Shown one piece after another: positions 24,574 through 33,548 of a stretch of 38,773 bases of DNA. Each line of letters opens with the position of its first letter. Within the stretch, counting starts at the first letter, position 1. The stretch is from NCBI GenBank assembly GCA_023424215.1, contig JAFAEC010000020.1:1-38773 (forward strand), written 5' to 3'. The position numbers and the translations under genes are program-made. The notes under the pieces are model-generated. The model did not search any database, was not told the DNA's origin, and saw nothing but the letters and a program-made list of their open reading frames with translations. The DNA is from Pseudomonadota bacterium. Its GTDB lineage: Bacteria; Pseudomonadota; Alphaproteobacteria; Caulobacterales; Caulobacteraceae.

Positions 24574-24876
24574 TCAGGCCGGCACGATGGCATCGTGCAC
24601 CCGGCCCTTCATGATCTGCGAGGCGCGGAAGCTGATCACTCGCCGCGGGTGGATGGCCGCCGGCTCGCCGGTCTTGGGATTGCGGCCCATGCGGGCGCGC
24701 TTCTCGCGCACCTGGAAGACGCCGAAGCCGGACAGCTTCACCGTTTCGCCGCGCTCCAGCGACTCGACGATGAGTTCGAGCGTGCGCTCGACCAGCAGCG
24801 AGCATTCCTGCCGCGAAAGCCCCACCTCCTCGTGGACGGCCTCGCACAGGTCCGCGCGGGTCAGGGTCTGCGCCAA
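24574..24876 (-). CDS. ihfA: Integration host factor alpha subunit
   Basis: Small DNA-bending protein that pairs with IHF-beta and shapes promoters, replication origins and att sites, possibly also those of this island. The TTG at 24876 with GGGGAG 7 nt upstream gives 100 aa, the usual IHF-alpha length, starting AQTLTRADLCEAVHEEVGLSR; the longer frame from 24909 adds 11 non-conserved residues. The flanking-arm motif GRNPKTGEPAAIHPRRVISFRAS with the intercalating proline (P of GRNPKTGE) and KLSGFGVFQVREK are diagnostic. It is coupled to merR and lies 73 bp downstream of fabH. Confidence 0.96.
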   Translation of the reverse strand: MAQTLTRADLCEAVHEEVGLSRQECSLLVERTLELIVESLERGETVKLSGFGVFQVREKRARMGRNPKTGEPAAIHPRRVISFRASQIMKGRVHDAIVPA

Positions 24877-24949
24877 AGCTTGTCTCCCCTCATGCTCGAC
24901 GGCGGCCATAAAAGGCCAGACGTCGCGAAAATGAAAGGCGAAATGCGTG

Positions 24950-25927
24950 TTACAGGCGAAACGCGCACGCGCCCCAGGTCAGTCCGCCGCCCATGGCCTC
25001 GATCAGCACCATGTCGCCGCGCTTGATGCGGCCGTCCTGGATGGCGGCGTCCAGCGCCAGCGGGATCGAGGCGGCCGAGGTGTTGGCGTGCTCGGCCACG
25101 GTCGACACGACCTTGTTCTCATCCAGCCCAAGCCGCTCGCCGACGCCGCGGATGATCCGCTGGTTGGCCTGGTGCGGCACGAACCAGTCGACATCGGCGA
25201 TCTCGATCCCGGAAGCCTCGCAGGCGGCGGTGATGGCTTCCGCGATGTTGACCACGGCGTGCCGGAACACCTGGTTGCCGGCCATGCGCAGGCGCCCCAC
25301 CGAACCGGTCGTGGCCGGTCCGCCGTCGACATAGAGCAGGTCGGTCTTGGTCCCGTCGCAACGCAGCGCGAAGCCGAGCAGACCCTGGTCCGCCTTGGTG
25401 CCCTCCCCGACCCGCGGCTCGAGCACCATCGCTCCGGCCCCGTCGCCGAACAGGACGCAGGTGGAGCGGTCCGACCAGTCCATCAGCCGGGTCATCTCCT
25501 CGGCGCCGATCACGAGGGCGCACTTCGAGATGCCGCGGGCGACGAAGCCGTCGGCCACGCTGAGGGCGTAGACGAAGCCCGAGCACACGGCCTGGACGTC
25601 GAAGGCCGGGCACACCGGCACGCCCAGCTTGCGCTGGACGATGGAGGCCGTGGCCGGAAAGGTCATGTCGGGGGTGGTGGTCGCCACCACGATCAGGTCG
25701 ACGTCGGCGGGCGTGCGGCCGGCGTCGGCCAGCGCACGGTGGGCCGCGGCCACGGCGAGATCGCTGGTCGGCTCGTCCTCGCGCGCCTTGTGGCGCTGCC
25801 GGATTCCGGTCCGCTCGACGATCCACTCGTCCGAGGTGTCGACGATCTTCGCGAGGTCGGCGTTGGTGACGACCTGTTCGGGCAGGTACGAGCCGACGCC
25901 GGTCACGGCGCTGCGGATGACGCTCAC
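24950..25927 (-). CDS. fabH: 3-oxoacyl-ACP synthase III
   Basis: Starts fatty acid synthesis by condensing acetyl-CoA with malonyl-ACP. GTG start at 25927 overlaps the plsX stop (GTGA); GGAG lies 8 nt upstream. The 325-aa protein has the thiolase-fold catalytic triad: C115 in VQAVCSGFVYAL, H in PHQANQRI and N in EHANTSAASIP. Other signatures are RTGIRQR, GDGAGAMVLEP and the C-terminal MGGGLTWGACAFRL. The order plsX-fabH-ihfA is the standard one in Caulobacterales. Confidence 0.97.
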   Translation of the reverse strand: MSVIRSAVTGVGSYLPEQVVTNADLAKIVDTSDEWIVERTGIRQRHKAREDEPTSDLAVAAAHRALADAGRTPADVDLIVVATTTPDMTFPATASIVQRKLGVPVCPAFDVQAVCSGFVYALSVADGFVARGISKCALVIGAEEMTRLMDWSDRSTCVLFGDGAGAMVLEPRVGEGTKADQGLLGFALRCDGTKTDLLYVDGGPATTGSVGRLRMAGNQVFRHAVVNIAEAITAACEASGIEIADVDWFVPHQANQRIIRGVGERLGLDENKVVSTVAEHANTSAASIPLALDAAIQDGRIKRGDMVLIEAMGGGLTWGACAFRL

Positions 25928-27003
25928 TGGGAAGTCTCCATGGCCGCGTCCGGCGCGGACGCCGGCGGCTGTTCGAGCACGGCGGTGAGGCGGTTCAGAC
26001 TGTGGCCCACCTTCGCCAGATAGTCGCTGCGCGCCAGCTCCACCGCGATGCGGATGGCGTTGCCGAAGCCGCGCGCGTCGGCGCCGCCGTGGCTCTTCAC
26101 GACGATGCCGTTCAGGCCGAGCAGCGGCCCGCCGTTGATGGCGCTGGGATCGATCCGCTGCTGCATGCGCCGCAGCGCCGGCAGGGCCAGCAGGGCGCCG
26201 ACCTTGGCGACGGGACCGGAGGTCAGCGCCTCCTTCAGCAGGGCGGAGATGAACCGCGCCACGCCTTCGGCCGTCTTCAGGGCGATATTGCCGGTGAAGC
26301 CGTCCGTGACCACGACGTCGACCGTCCCCTTGGCGATGTCGGTGCCCTCGACGAAGCCCCGGTAGTCGAGACCGAAGCCGCCCTCGCGCAGGATGCGCGC
26401 CGCCTCGCGCACCTCCTCGTGACCCTTCATGTCCTCCGAACCGACGTTGAGCAGGCCGATGGTCGGCCGCTCGACGCCATGCACCGCTTGGTGGAAGGCC
26501 TCGCCCATGATGGCGAACTCGACCAGCTGCTCGGCGTCGCTCTCGATGTTGGCCCCGACGTCCAGCACCGCCGTCACGCCGCGCAGCGTCGGCCAGCTGG
26601 CCACGATCGCGGGACGCTCGAGGCCGTGCGCGGACATGCGCAGGATCAGCTTGGCGATGGCCATGAGGGCACCGGTGTTGCCGGCCGAGACGATAGCGGC
26701 GGCCTCGCCGGCCTTCACCGCCTCGATGGCGTTCCACAGGCTGGAGCCCTTGCCCCGACGCATGGCAGTGGCGGGCTTCTCGCCCATGGCCACCACCTTG
26801 TCGGTGTGCCGGATCTCGCAGACGTCGTCGCCGAGGCCGGCCTTGGTCAGTTCCGCGCGCAGCGCCGCCTCGTCGCCATGCAGCAGGAAGCGGACGCCCT
26901 CGCCGCCATGGCGCTTGCGATAATCGCGGACGCCGCCGACCACGACCGGCGGACCGTGATCCCCGCCCATGGCGTCAAGCGATATCAGTACGGGGGAAGG
27001 CAA
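25924..27003 (-). CDS. plsX: Phosphate acyltransferase PlsX
   Basis: Makes acyl-phosphate from acyl-ACP, the donor for PlsY in phospholipid synthesis; peripheral membrane enzyme. TTG start at 27003 gives PSPVLISLDAMGGDHGPPVVVGG, the family N-terminus; GGAG is 10 nt upstream. Further signatures are the VAMGEKPATAMRRGKGSSLW block and VVTDGFTGNIALKTAEG. Length 359 aa is normal. A GTGA overlap couples it to fabH. Upstream, a 92-bp gap to the DUF177 gene carries its promoter or a readthrough region. Confidence 0.96.
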   Translation of the reverse strand: MPSPVLISLDAMGGDHGPPVVVGGVRDYRKRHGGEGVRFLLHGDEAALRAELTKAGLGDDVCEIRHTDKVVAMGEKPATAMRRGKGSSLWNAIEAVKAGEAAAIVSAGNTGALMAIAKLILRMSAHGLERPAIVASWPTLRGVTAVLDVGANIESDAEQLVEFAIMGEAFHQAVHGVERPTIGLLNVGSEDMKGHEEVREAARILREGGFGLDYRGFVEGTDIAKGTVDVVVTDGFTGNIALKTAEGVARFISALLKEALTSGPVAKVGALLALPALRRMQQRIDPSAINGGPLLGLNGIVVKSHGGADARGFGNAIRIAVELARSDYLAKVGHSLNRLTAVLEQPPASAPDAAMETSQ

Positions 27004-27095
27004 GCCGTTTCGACTCCATCGCGCCGCCGTCGGGGGCGCTGGTCAGCCGCGACGATAACGTCGCGTCGGGGGGATGCAACCGGGCGGACGCTGCG

Positions 27096-27608
27096 TCAAC
27101 CTTGGTCGTCGGAGCCCAGCTTCCTGAGCACGGCGAAAGGCGAAATTTCGGCAGGCTCGGGAGGCTGGACGAACTCGGCCCCCGGCTTGCGGGGGAACGG
27201 GTCGAGTCTGAGCGCCAGTTGCTCGACCGCGTACTGGCCGAGATCGATGCGGCCGTCCTCGATCAGATCGGGCGATTCATCGTCGAGGGTGATGACGATC
27301 TCGTCCCCATCCGGCTCCCCGGCCTCGGCGAGGGAAACCGAGAAGTCGTCGTCGATCTCGAGCGGAAGCGGTTCGAGGGTGACGCCGCAGGTCTGCGCCA
27401 GACGCGCGCGGAGCCGACCGGTCAGCGACCAGCCGGAGGCGGTCGGGGTCAGCTTCATCTCGGCCTCGAGAAAGTCGAGCGACGCAAGGTCCAGGGCCCT
27501 GGCGATTCGGGCGCGAGCCGCGGCGTCCGGGGTCAGGGTTCGCGACAGTCCGGCCCCGATCTGATGCAGCCGCACAGGCTCGTTGTAAGGGAGTTCGGAC
27601 AGGCTCAT
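27096..27608 (-). CDS. YceD/DUF177 family protein
   Basis: A 170-aa protein of the DUF177 (YceD) family, linked in bacteria to large-subunit rRNA accumulation and usually encoded beside rpmF or plsX. ATG at 27608 overlaps the stop of the upstream gene (ATGA); the reported longer frame to 27626 adds six non-homologous residues. The family core is visible as AQTCGVTLEPLPLEIDDDF, the conserved Cys near residue 85 and DLGQYAVEQLALRLDPFPRKPGAEF near the C-terminus. There is no rpmF gene next to it here, as in many alphaproteobacteria. Confidence 0.9.
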   Translation of the reverse strand: MSLSELPYNEPVRLHQIGAGLSRTLTPDAAARARIARALDLASLDFLEAEMKLTPTASGWSLTGRLRARLAQTCGVTLEPLPLEIDDDFSVSLAEAGEPDGDEIVITLDDESPDLIEDGRIDLGQYAVEQLALRLDPFPRKPGAEFVQPPEPAEISPFAVLRKLGSDDQG

Positions 27609-28129
27609 GCGACCAGCTCCGCCCACTGCGGCGCCGACAGGACCGCATCAAAGGGCTGCATGGCGAGGGTCCGTCGGCTGTTCAGGGCGTACTCCGCGAG
27701 AAGCGGCGCGTTCGGGGAGGTCTCATCCTCATAGACGTTGCGGGCCAGCGACTGCGAGAGAGCCGTCCCGTCCTCATCGCGCAGCGCCGTCTCCCAGGCC
27801 TTCATCCGGCCGTACAGCGCCTCGCCGAGCTTGCGCATCTTCTTGCCAACCGAGATGTCGCCGACGCCGAGCTCGCGCAGGGCGTGGTCGAGGGCGGACA
27901 CATAGGTGTCGAACAGTTCCTGTCCCGCTTCCGCCCCCGTCGCGCCCTCGTCGCGCAGACGCATGGTCAGCAGCAGGACGTGCAGGGTGTAGAGTTCGAA
28001 CCGCGCGTCGATGCGGTCCGCGACGCCCAGCCGGATGTAGAACCCAGGCTGGCGGGCCTGACGCACCGCGTGATCGTAAAGGCTTTCGCCGAGCCGGCCG
28101 CGTCGCGGCCGGAACAGATTCTGGAGCAT
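27605..28129 (-). CDS. Ubiquinol-cytochrome c chaperone family protein
   Basis: A 174-aa protein of the CBP3/UQCC1-like chaperone family, which in mitochondria assists assembly of cytochrome bc1. The helical core is seen in ESLYDHAVRQARQPGFYIRLGVADRIDARFELYTLHVLLLT-type sequence (continuous across residues 15-55) with RRL..L.RL. The end of the protein overlaps DUF177. Alphaproteobacterial gene order (chaperone, DUF177, plsX) supports the call. It is divergent from bamE, with 87 bp between starts. Confidence 0.88.
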   Translation of the reverse strand: MLQNLFRPRRGRLGESLYDHAVRQARQPGFYIRLGVADRIDARFELYTLHVLLLTMRLRDEGATGAEAGQELFDTYVSALDHALRELGVGDISVGKKMRKLGEALYGRMKAWETALRDEDGTALSQSLARNVYEDETSPNAPLLAEYALNSRRTLAMQPFDAVLSAPQWAELVA

Positions 28130-28216
28130 GATCCGCGGCCCCTTTTCCGCCGCGCCGTTGAACTAAGGCTCCGGTCCGGTTAGGTCAAAGACCTTGTTCT
28201 CTCGCAGGCGTGGCCC

Positions 28217-28693
28217 ATGCACCGTTCCAAGCTCCTCATCGCCGCCCTTTCGGCCGCGGCCCTGACGGCGGCCTGCGCGCCGGTCGTCGGTCAGAACGGC
28301 TTCCAGGCCGTCGACGCCCGGCCCACCGACATCGTCGCCGGAACCGACACGCGCGAGACCGTGCTGACCAAACTCGGCACGCCCTCGACCACCTCGACCT
28401 TCGAGAGCGACAGCATCTGGTACTACATGAGCCAGGTGACCGAGAAATACACCTACAACCGCCCGCAGGTGACCCAGCGGTCGATCACCGAGATCACCTT
28501 CAACGACGCCGGTCAGGTCGCCGCCGTGCGCACCCTCGGCCTGGATGACGGTCAACGGATCGCCATGAACGATCGCGAGACGCCGACCCGCGGCCGCCAG
28601 CTGACCATTATCGAGCAGTTGCTGGGCAACGTCGCCCGCGGCCAGCTCCCGCGCACCGAAGAAGACATTCCCGGGCAGCGCCGGCCGGACTGA
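28217..28693 (+). CDS. bamE: Outer membrane protein assembly factor BamE (lipoprotein)
   Basis: A 158-aa lipoprotein of the BAM complex that folds beta-barrel proteins into the outer membrane. The signal peptide of about 19 residues ends in a lipobox LTAAC with acylated C20, anchoring it in the outer membrane. The SmpA/OmlA fold is seen in DIVAGTDTRETVLTKLGTPSTTSTFESDSIWYYMS and EITFNDAGQVAAVRTL. The C-terminal tail is basic and proline-rich. It ends 30 bp before a strong bidirectional terminator. Confidence 0.92.
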   Translation: MHRSKLLIAALSAAALTAACAPVVGQNGFQAVDARPTDIVAGTDTRETVLTKLGTPSTTSTFESDSIWYYMSQVTEKYTYNRPQVTQRSITEITFNDAGQVAAVRTLGLDDGQRIAMNDRETPTRGRQLTIIEQLLGNVARGQLPRTEEDIPGQRRPD

Positions 28694-28722
28694 TCCGCCC
28701 TCGTCCTTCCCCAGAATAGAAA

Positions 28723-28754
28723 ACGCCCCGGAGATCGCTCTCCGGGGCGTCTTT
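28723..28754. terminator. Bidirectional terminator between bamE and hppA
   Basis: Perfect 12-bp stem ACGCCCCGGAGA / TCTCCGGGGCGT with a 4-base loop TCGC; TCTTT follows on the plus strand and the preceding AAA gives a T-run on the minus strand. The hairpin serves both the bamE transcript and the hppA operon, which converge here. Confidence 0.9.
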
Positions 28755-28771
28755 CGTTGCGGAAGCCGCGA

Positions 28772-30934
28772 TCAGACGATCTTGCCGCTCGCCAGCACCG
28801 CCAGCAGCAGGAGCGCCACGATGTTGGTGATCTTGATCATCGGATTCACCGCCGGCCCGGAGGTGTCCTTGTAGGGATCCCCGACCGTGTCGCCGGTGAC
28901 AGCGGCCTTGTGGGCCTCTGACCCCTTGCCGTGGACGACGCCGCTGCGATCGGTGAAGCCTTCCTCGATCACCTTCTTGGCGTTGTCCCAGGCTCCGCCG
29001 CCCGAGGTCATCGAGATGGCCACGAACAGGCCGGTGACGATCACCCCCATCAGCATGGCCCCGAGGGCGGCGAAGGCGTTGGCCTTCTCCGGCTGGATCA
29101 TCAGCACGACCACAAACAGGACGATCGGCGACAGCACCGGCAGCAGCGACGGCACGATCATCTCGCGGATCGCCGCCCCGGTCAGGATGTCCACGGCCCG
29201 GCCGTACTCCGGCTTGACCTCGCCGGTCATGATCCCCGGGTTCTCCCGGAACTGGCGGCGCACTTCGGCCACGACCGACTCGGCCGCGCGGCCGACCGCC
29301 GTCATCGACAGACCGCCGAACAGGAAGGGCAGCAGGCCGCCGAACAGCAGGCCGACGACGACGTAGGGATTGGCGAGGTCGAAGGCGACCGCGCCGAGGC
29401 CGTCGAAGAAGCTGCCCGGCGCCGCCTCGGCGGCGAAGTGCTTCAGGTCCTCAGTGTAGGCGGCGAACAGCACCAGGGCGCCGAGGCCAGCGGAACCGAT
29501 GGCGTAGCCCTTGGTCACCGCCTTGGTGGTGTTGCCCACCGCGTCCAGCGCGTCGGTCGAGGTGCGGACATCCGACGGAAGCCCTGCCATCTCGGCGATG
29601 CCGCCGGCGTTGTCGGTGACCGGACCGAAGGCGTCCAGGGCCACGATCATCCCCGCCACGCCGAGCATGGTCGTGGTCGCGATGGCGATGCCGAACAGGC
29701 CGGCCAGCTGATAGGTGGCCACGATTCCGACGATGATGGTCAGCGCCGGCAGGGCCGTCGATTCCAGCGACATGGCCAGGCCCTGGATGACGTTGGTGCC
29801 GTGACCGGAGACGGAGGCGTTGGCGACCGACTTCACCGGGCGGTAGTTGGTGCCGGTGTAGTATTCGGTGATCACCACGATCGCCGCCGTGACCGCCAGG
29901 CCGACCATACCCGACCAGAACAGGCTCATCGGCTCGATCGTCAGGCCGCCCGAGGTCACCACCGGACCGAGGATGTCCTGACCGCGCAGGTACTGGAACA
30001 GGCCGAAGATGGCGGCGATGGACAGGACGCCGGTGACGATAAGCCCCTGGTAGAGGGCGCCCATGATGTTCTGCGACTTGCCGAGCCGGACGAAGAACGA
30101 GCCGATCACCGAGGTGACGATGCAGACCGCGCAGATCAGCAACGGCAGCAGCATCATGGCTTCGACATAGGGCTGGCCGCGGAAGAAGATCGCCGCCAGC
30201 ACCATGGTCGCGACCGTCGTCACCGCATAGGTCTCGAACAGGTCGGCGGCCATGCCGGCGCAGTCGCCGACGTTGTCGCCCACGTTGTCGGCGATGGTCG
30301 CGGCGTTGCGGGGGTCATCTTCGGGAATGCCGGCCTCGACCTTGCCCACCATGTCGCCGCCGACGTCGGCGCCCTTGGTGAAGATGCCGCCGCCCAGGCG
30401 GGCGAAGATGGAGATCAGCGAGGCGCCGAAGCCCAGGGCGACCAGGCCGTCGATGACCTCGCGGCTGGTCGGATCGAAGCCCGCGCCGAGGGTCAGGAAG
30501 GCGAAGTAGCCGGCCACGCCGAGCAGGGCCCCGCCGGCCACGAACATGCCGGTGATGGCCCCCGACCGGAACGCCAGGTCCAGACCCTTGGACAGGCTCT
30601 CGGAGGCGGCCTGGGCGGTCCGGACGTTGGCGCGGACCGAGATCAACATGCCGGCGAAGCCGGCGGCCCCCGAGAGCACGGCGCCGATCAGGAAGCCGAT
30701 GGCGGCCCACGGTCCGATCAGCAGCCAGGCGGCGATCAGGATGACCACGCCGACGATCCCGATGGTGGTGTACTGGCGGCGCAGATAGGCGGAGGCGCCT
30801 TCCTGGATGGCCGCCGCGATCTCGCGCATCCGGTCGGTGCCGGTGGAGGCCTTCATCAAGGCGGCGGTCTGGACGGCTCCGTAAAGCACCCCCAGTCCGC
30901 CTGCGGCTATGACAAGCCACAGATAGCTACTCAT
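28772..30934 (-). CDS. hppA: H+-translocating inorganic pyrophosphatase (V-PPase type)
   Basis: Membrane pump that couples PPi hydrolysis to proton export. The 720-aa protein has about 16 hydrophobic helices and the substrate/Mg sites DVGGDMVGKVEAGIPEDDPRN, DNVGDNVGDCAGMAADLFETY and the C-terminal DTVGDPYKDTSGPAVNPMIK. The key residue after GNTT is lysine (DAVGNTTKAVTKGYAIG), the residue that marks K+-independent H+-PPases. GGAAAC upstream of ATG 30934 is a weak ribosome site. The gene lies 176 bp downstream of the small exported protein gene on the same strand, and probably has its own promoter. Confidence 0.97.
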   Translation of the reverse strand: MSSYLWLVIAAGGLGVLYGAVQTAALMKASTGTDRMREIAAAIQEGASAYLRRQYTTIGIVGVVILIAAWLLIGPWAAIGFLIGAVLSGAAGFAGMLISVRANVRTAQAASESLSKGLDLAFRSGAITGMFVAGGALLGVAGYFAFLTLGAGFDPTSREVIDGLVALGFGASLISIFARLGGGIFTKGADVGGDMVGKVEAGIPEDDPRNAATIADNVGDNVGDCAGMAADLFETYAVTTVATMVLAAIFFRGQPYVEAMMLLPLLICAVCIVTSVIGSFFVRLGKSQNIMGALYQGLIVTGVLSIAAIFGLFQYLRGQDILGPVVTSGGLTIEPMSLFWSGMVGLAVTAAIVVITEYYTGTNYRPVKSVANASVSGHGTNVIQGLAMSLESTALPALTIIVGIVATYQLAGLFGIAIATTTMLGVAGMIVALDAFGPVTDNAGGIAEMAGLPSDVRTSTDALDAVGNTTKAVTKGYAIGSAGLGALVLFAAYTEDLKHFAAEAAPGSFFDGLGAVAFDLANPYVVVGLLFGGLLPFLFGGLSMTAVGRAAESVVAEVRRQFRENPGIMTGEVKPEYGRAVDILTGAAIREMIVPSLLPVLSPIVLFVVVLMIQPEKANAFAALGAMLMGVIVTGLFVAISMTSGGGAWDNAKKVIEEGFTDRSGVVHGKGSEAHKAAVTGDTVGDPYKDTSGPAVNPMIKITNIVALLLLAVLASGKIV

Positions 30935-31110
30935 GGTGTTTCCAAACCCTGTCTATTGAGGCGCCCGGCCCCTTGGCGCGGGGGGCGTTTTCGCCTCTCA
31001 CCGCCTTCCGGTCCCCCCGTGCGCGACGGACGCGTGTTGCGTCCTTGGGGAATTGCGGCGGAAACGTGCCAAATGCGTCGGGGGGAAGCAACAGGGTTGG
31101 TGAACGGCGA

Positions 31111-31524
31111 TCAGCCGGCGCGGACGCCGGTCCGACGCCTTGGGGCCTGACTCACGACCTCGACCCGCGCGACGGCGCCCCGACCGGCGATTCCGGCGGC
31201 GGCGCGCATCAGGCTGGCGGAGAGGGCCGTTTCATCGAGACGGGTCCAGTCGTCGGCGACCACGAAGGGGGTGCGGTGCCCGGCGCGAACGAGGGCGTCG
31301 CGCAGGAAGGGCTCCTTCAGCCGCATGGATTCGGGCGTCGCCGATCCTCCGAGATGGAGCCGCAGCGAGACGAAGACGTAATTGCGCAGCCGTCCCCCGG
31401 CGATCACCGGCAGCCCGACGCCGGAGATATTCAGCGTGGCCCCGCTCGCACGTTCGGCTTCGCCGGCCGCGGCCGGGGCGGCGGCCAGGGCGACAGGGGC
31501 GGCGATGAGGTCCCGGCGACGCAT
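31111..31524 (-). CDS. Small exported protein, possibly FliL-like
   Basis: A 137-aa protein with a twin-arginine-like start (MRRRDLIAAPVALAAAPAAAGEAE), so exported or membrane-anchored. ATG at 31524 is chosen over 31590 because only the former starts directly with the signal sequence. The remainder (RLRNYVFVSLRLHLG, EPFLRDALVRAGHRTPFVVADDWTRLDETAL, AVARVEVVSQAPRRR) has the pattern of FliL-like single-domain proteins with a strand and a long helix; this is a weak similarity. It lies 37 bp downstream of thiL in the same direction, so it is likely the last gene of that operon. Function unknown. Confidence 0.6.
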   Translation of the reverse strand: MRRRDLIAAPVALAAAPAAAGEAERASGATLNISGVGLPVIAGGRLRNYVFVSLRLHLGGSATPESMRLKEPFLRDALVRAGHRTPFVVADDWTRLDETALSASLMRAAAGIAGRGAVARVEVVSQAPRRRTGVRAG

Positions 31525-31561
31525 GTCAGCATTCTGCGGCGGGGCCGTTGAGATTTCGTTG

Positions 31562-32551
31562 TCAGCCGTGGGTGAAGCCGGTCTTCGCAAAGCTCACCGG
31601 CTGGCCCGCGAAGCGCGCCGTCACCCCTGAGCCGGCGACCACACGTCCGATTCGGGTCAGGCGAACATGATGTTGTCCGGCTTCCCGGCGCACGGCCTCC
31701 TCGTCGCGCGCCGCGACGGTGAAGGCGATCTCGTAGTCGTCGCCGCCGGTGACCAGGCTTTCAAGCGCCGCCTGCGGGTCCACACGTCCCCCGAACCAGG
31801 CGGAGCCCGCGGCCGACAGGGGGGTCAACTCGAGGTCGATCTCGAGCCCGACGGCGCTGGCGGCCGCGAGGTGACCGAGATCGGCGATCAGCCCGTCGGA
31901 GACGTCCAGGGCAGCGGTGGCATGCTCGCGGATCACCGGCGCGAAGGCCACCGGAGGCGTCGGGGTCCGATAGTGGTCGGCCAGCGCGCCCAACCGCTCG
32001 GGGTCCAGGGACAGCCTGCCCTGAAGCGCCTGAAGCCCCAGCCAGCCGTCGCCTATGGCGCCGGTGACGAAGACCAGATCGCCCGGTCGGGCACCCGCCC
32101 GCGACACGGTCTGCCCTTTCGGCGTCCAGCCGAGAGCCGTGAGCGAAAAGCTCGCCGGGCCCGGCGTCACGACCGTATCTCCTCCCAGCAGCCAGACCCC
32201 ATACGCCTTCTGGTCGGCCCGCAGCCCGTCGACGAAGGTCGATCGCTCGGGCCAGCCGCAGCGCTCCGACCAGCCGCAGGCGAGCAGATAGCCGAAAGGC
32301 TCGGCGCCCTTGCTGGCGAGGTCGGACAGATTTACCCGCAGCAGCTTGCGCGCGACCGTGTCCAGCGGGTCGCTCGGGAGAAAGTGCACCCCCTCGACGA
32401 TGACGTCCTTGGTCAGGACGAGATCGTACCCCGGCCGACCGGGCAGGACCGCGACGTCGTCGATCAGGCCCCTGCCCCACTCAGGATGAGCGAGCGGCGC
32501 CAGAAGGCGTCGTATGGTCTCGAACTCCCCGGCGACGTCGAGGGCCGACAT
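31562..32551 (-). CDS. thiL: Thiamine-monophosphate kinase
   Basis: Phosphorylates thiamine phosphate to the active thiamine diphosphate. ATG at 32551 gives 329 aa, the usual length, beginning MSALDVAGEFETIRRLLAPL; the longer frame to 32845 reads through nusB. Family signatures are DDVAVLP (Mg site), LTKDVIVEGVHF, NLSDLASKGAEPFGY, GGDTV and TGGDDYEIAF (ATP/Mg site). It follows nusB by 5 bp. Confidence 0.96.
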   Translation of the reverse strand: MSALDVAGEFETIRRLLAPLAHPEWGRGLIDDVAVLPGRPGYDLVLTKDVIVEGVHFLPSDPLDTVARKLLRVNLSDLASKGAEPFGYLLACGWSERCGWPERSTFVDGLRADQKAYGVWLLGGDTVVTPGPASFSLTALGWTPKGQTVSRAGARPGDLVFVTGAIGDGWLGLQALQGRLSLDPERLGALADHYRTPTPPVAFAPVIREHATAALDVSDGLIADLGHLAAASAVGLEIDLELTPLSAAGSAWFGGRVDPQAALESLVTGGDDYEIAFTVAARDEEAVRREAGQHHVRLTRIGRVVAGSGVTARFAGQPVSFAKTGFTHG

Positions 32552-32556
32552 CGGGC

Positions 32557-33090
32557 CTATCCGGCCTGGCCGCGCACGTCCCGGGCGACACCGTCCAGCG
32601 CGGCGTTGACGAACCTCGCCTCGGCGTCGTCGAAGAAGGCCTTGGCCAGCTCGACGTACTCGTCGATGACGATCTCCTTCGGGACCTCCCGGCGCTCGCG
32701 CAGTTCCCACGCTCCGGCCCGCAGGAGGGCTCGCAGGGTGGAGTCGATACGCTCCAGCCGCCAGTTGGAGGCCAGGCGCGCCTTGATCGCGGCGTCGACA
32801 TCGCGCTGGCGCTCGACCACGCCCCGGACCACGTCGGCGAACCACGCCTCGTCAGCCTCGGCCAGCGGCTGGCCCTCGATGTCGGCGTCGAAGCGATGGT
32901 TGGCGAACTCGCTGATCACCGTCTCGACCCCCTCGCCGGCCAGCTCCATCTGGTAGAGCGCCTGGACGGCGGCGAGGCGCGCGACCGTGCGGGCCCGGCG
33001 CTGTCGGGAGGTGAGCTCGGGCTCGGCGCGGGACTTCTCGGCCTCGGCGAGTTGCTCGAGGACGGACTGGAGGCTGTTGGGTTCGGTCAC
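32557..33090 (-). CDS. nusB: Transcription antitermination factor NusB
   Basis: Binds boxA RNA with NusE to help transcription of rRNA operons. GTG at 33090 overlaps the ribH stop (GTGA). The 177-aa helical protein shows the family pattern: ARLAAVQALYQMEL, a long N-terminal extension of about 30 residues typical of alphaproteobacteria, and the end IVIDEYVELAKAFFDDAEARFVNAALDGVARD. Encoded after ribH as in most proteobacteria. Confidence 0.96.
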   Translation of the reverse strand: MTEPNSLQSVLEQLAEAEKSRAEPELTSRQRRARTVARLAAVQALYQMELAGEGVETVISEFANHRFDADIEGQPLAEADEAWFADVVRGVVERQRDVDAAIKARLASNWRLERIDSTLRALLRAGAWELRERREVPKEIVIDEYVELAKAFFDDAEARFVNAALDGVARDVRGQAG

Positions 33091-33548
33091 GAGCCCAGTC
33101 CTACCCGCAGCCGCTTGCGCAGCGCAATGAGGTCGAGGCAGGCGCGCGCGGCCCCGCCCCCCTTGTCGCCCTCGCTCCGCCGCGCGCGCGCCCAGGCCTG
33201 CTCCTCATCCTCGGTGGTCAGGATGCCGTTGCCGATGGCCAGGCCCTTGAGCCCGAGCTGCATCAGCCCGGCGGCGGACTGATCCGAGACGATCTCGAAA
33301 TGATAGGTCTCGCCCCGGATGACGCAGCCGAGGGCGACGTAGCCGTCGTAGCGCGGGGCGGTCGGGTAGCGGCCCGCCTCCTCGGCCAGGGCGATGGCGG
33401 GCGGCACCTCAAGGGCGCCCGGAACCGTCACGACGTCATACTGCACCCCCCGCGCACGCAGGAGGTCGGTCGCGCCGTCCAGCAGGGCGTCGGCGAGGTC
33501 ATCGTAGAAGCGCGCCTCGACGACCAGCACACGAAGGGTGTCGCTCAC
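33087..33548 (-). CDS. ribH: 6,7-dimethyl-8-ribityllumazine synthase
   Basis: Makes lumazine from the ribitylaminouracil and dihydroxybutanone-phosphate, the last but one step of riboflavin synthesis, in a capsid-like shell. GTG at 33548 overlaps the ribBA stop. The 153-aa protein has VVEARFYDDLADALLDGA, TVPGALEVPPAI, YVALGCVIRGETYHFEIVSDQSAAGL and NGILTTEDEEQAWAR, all hallmark segments. Confidence 0.97.
   Translation of the reverse strand: MSDTLRVLVVEARFYDDLADALLDGATDLLRARGVQYDVVTVPGALEVPPAIALAEEAGRYPTAPRYDGYVALGCVIRGETYHFEIVSDQSAAGLMQLGLKGLAIGNGILTTEDEEQAWARARRSEGDKGGGAARACLDLIALRKRLRVGLGS

Noticed and set aside
28931..31150. 739-codon plus-strand frame opposite hppA
   Set aside because: Composition (His, Asp, Gln, Gly repeats) is what the complement of a membrane-protein gene gives; the minus strand carries all PPase motifs.
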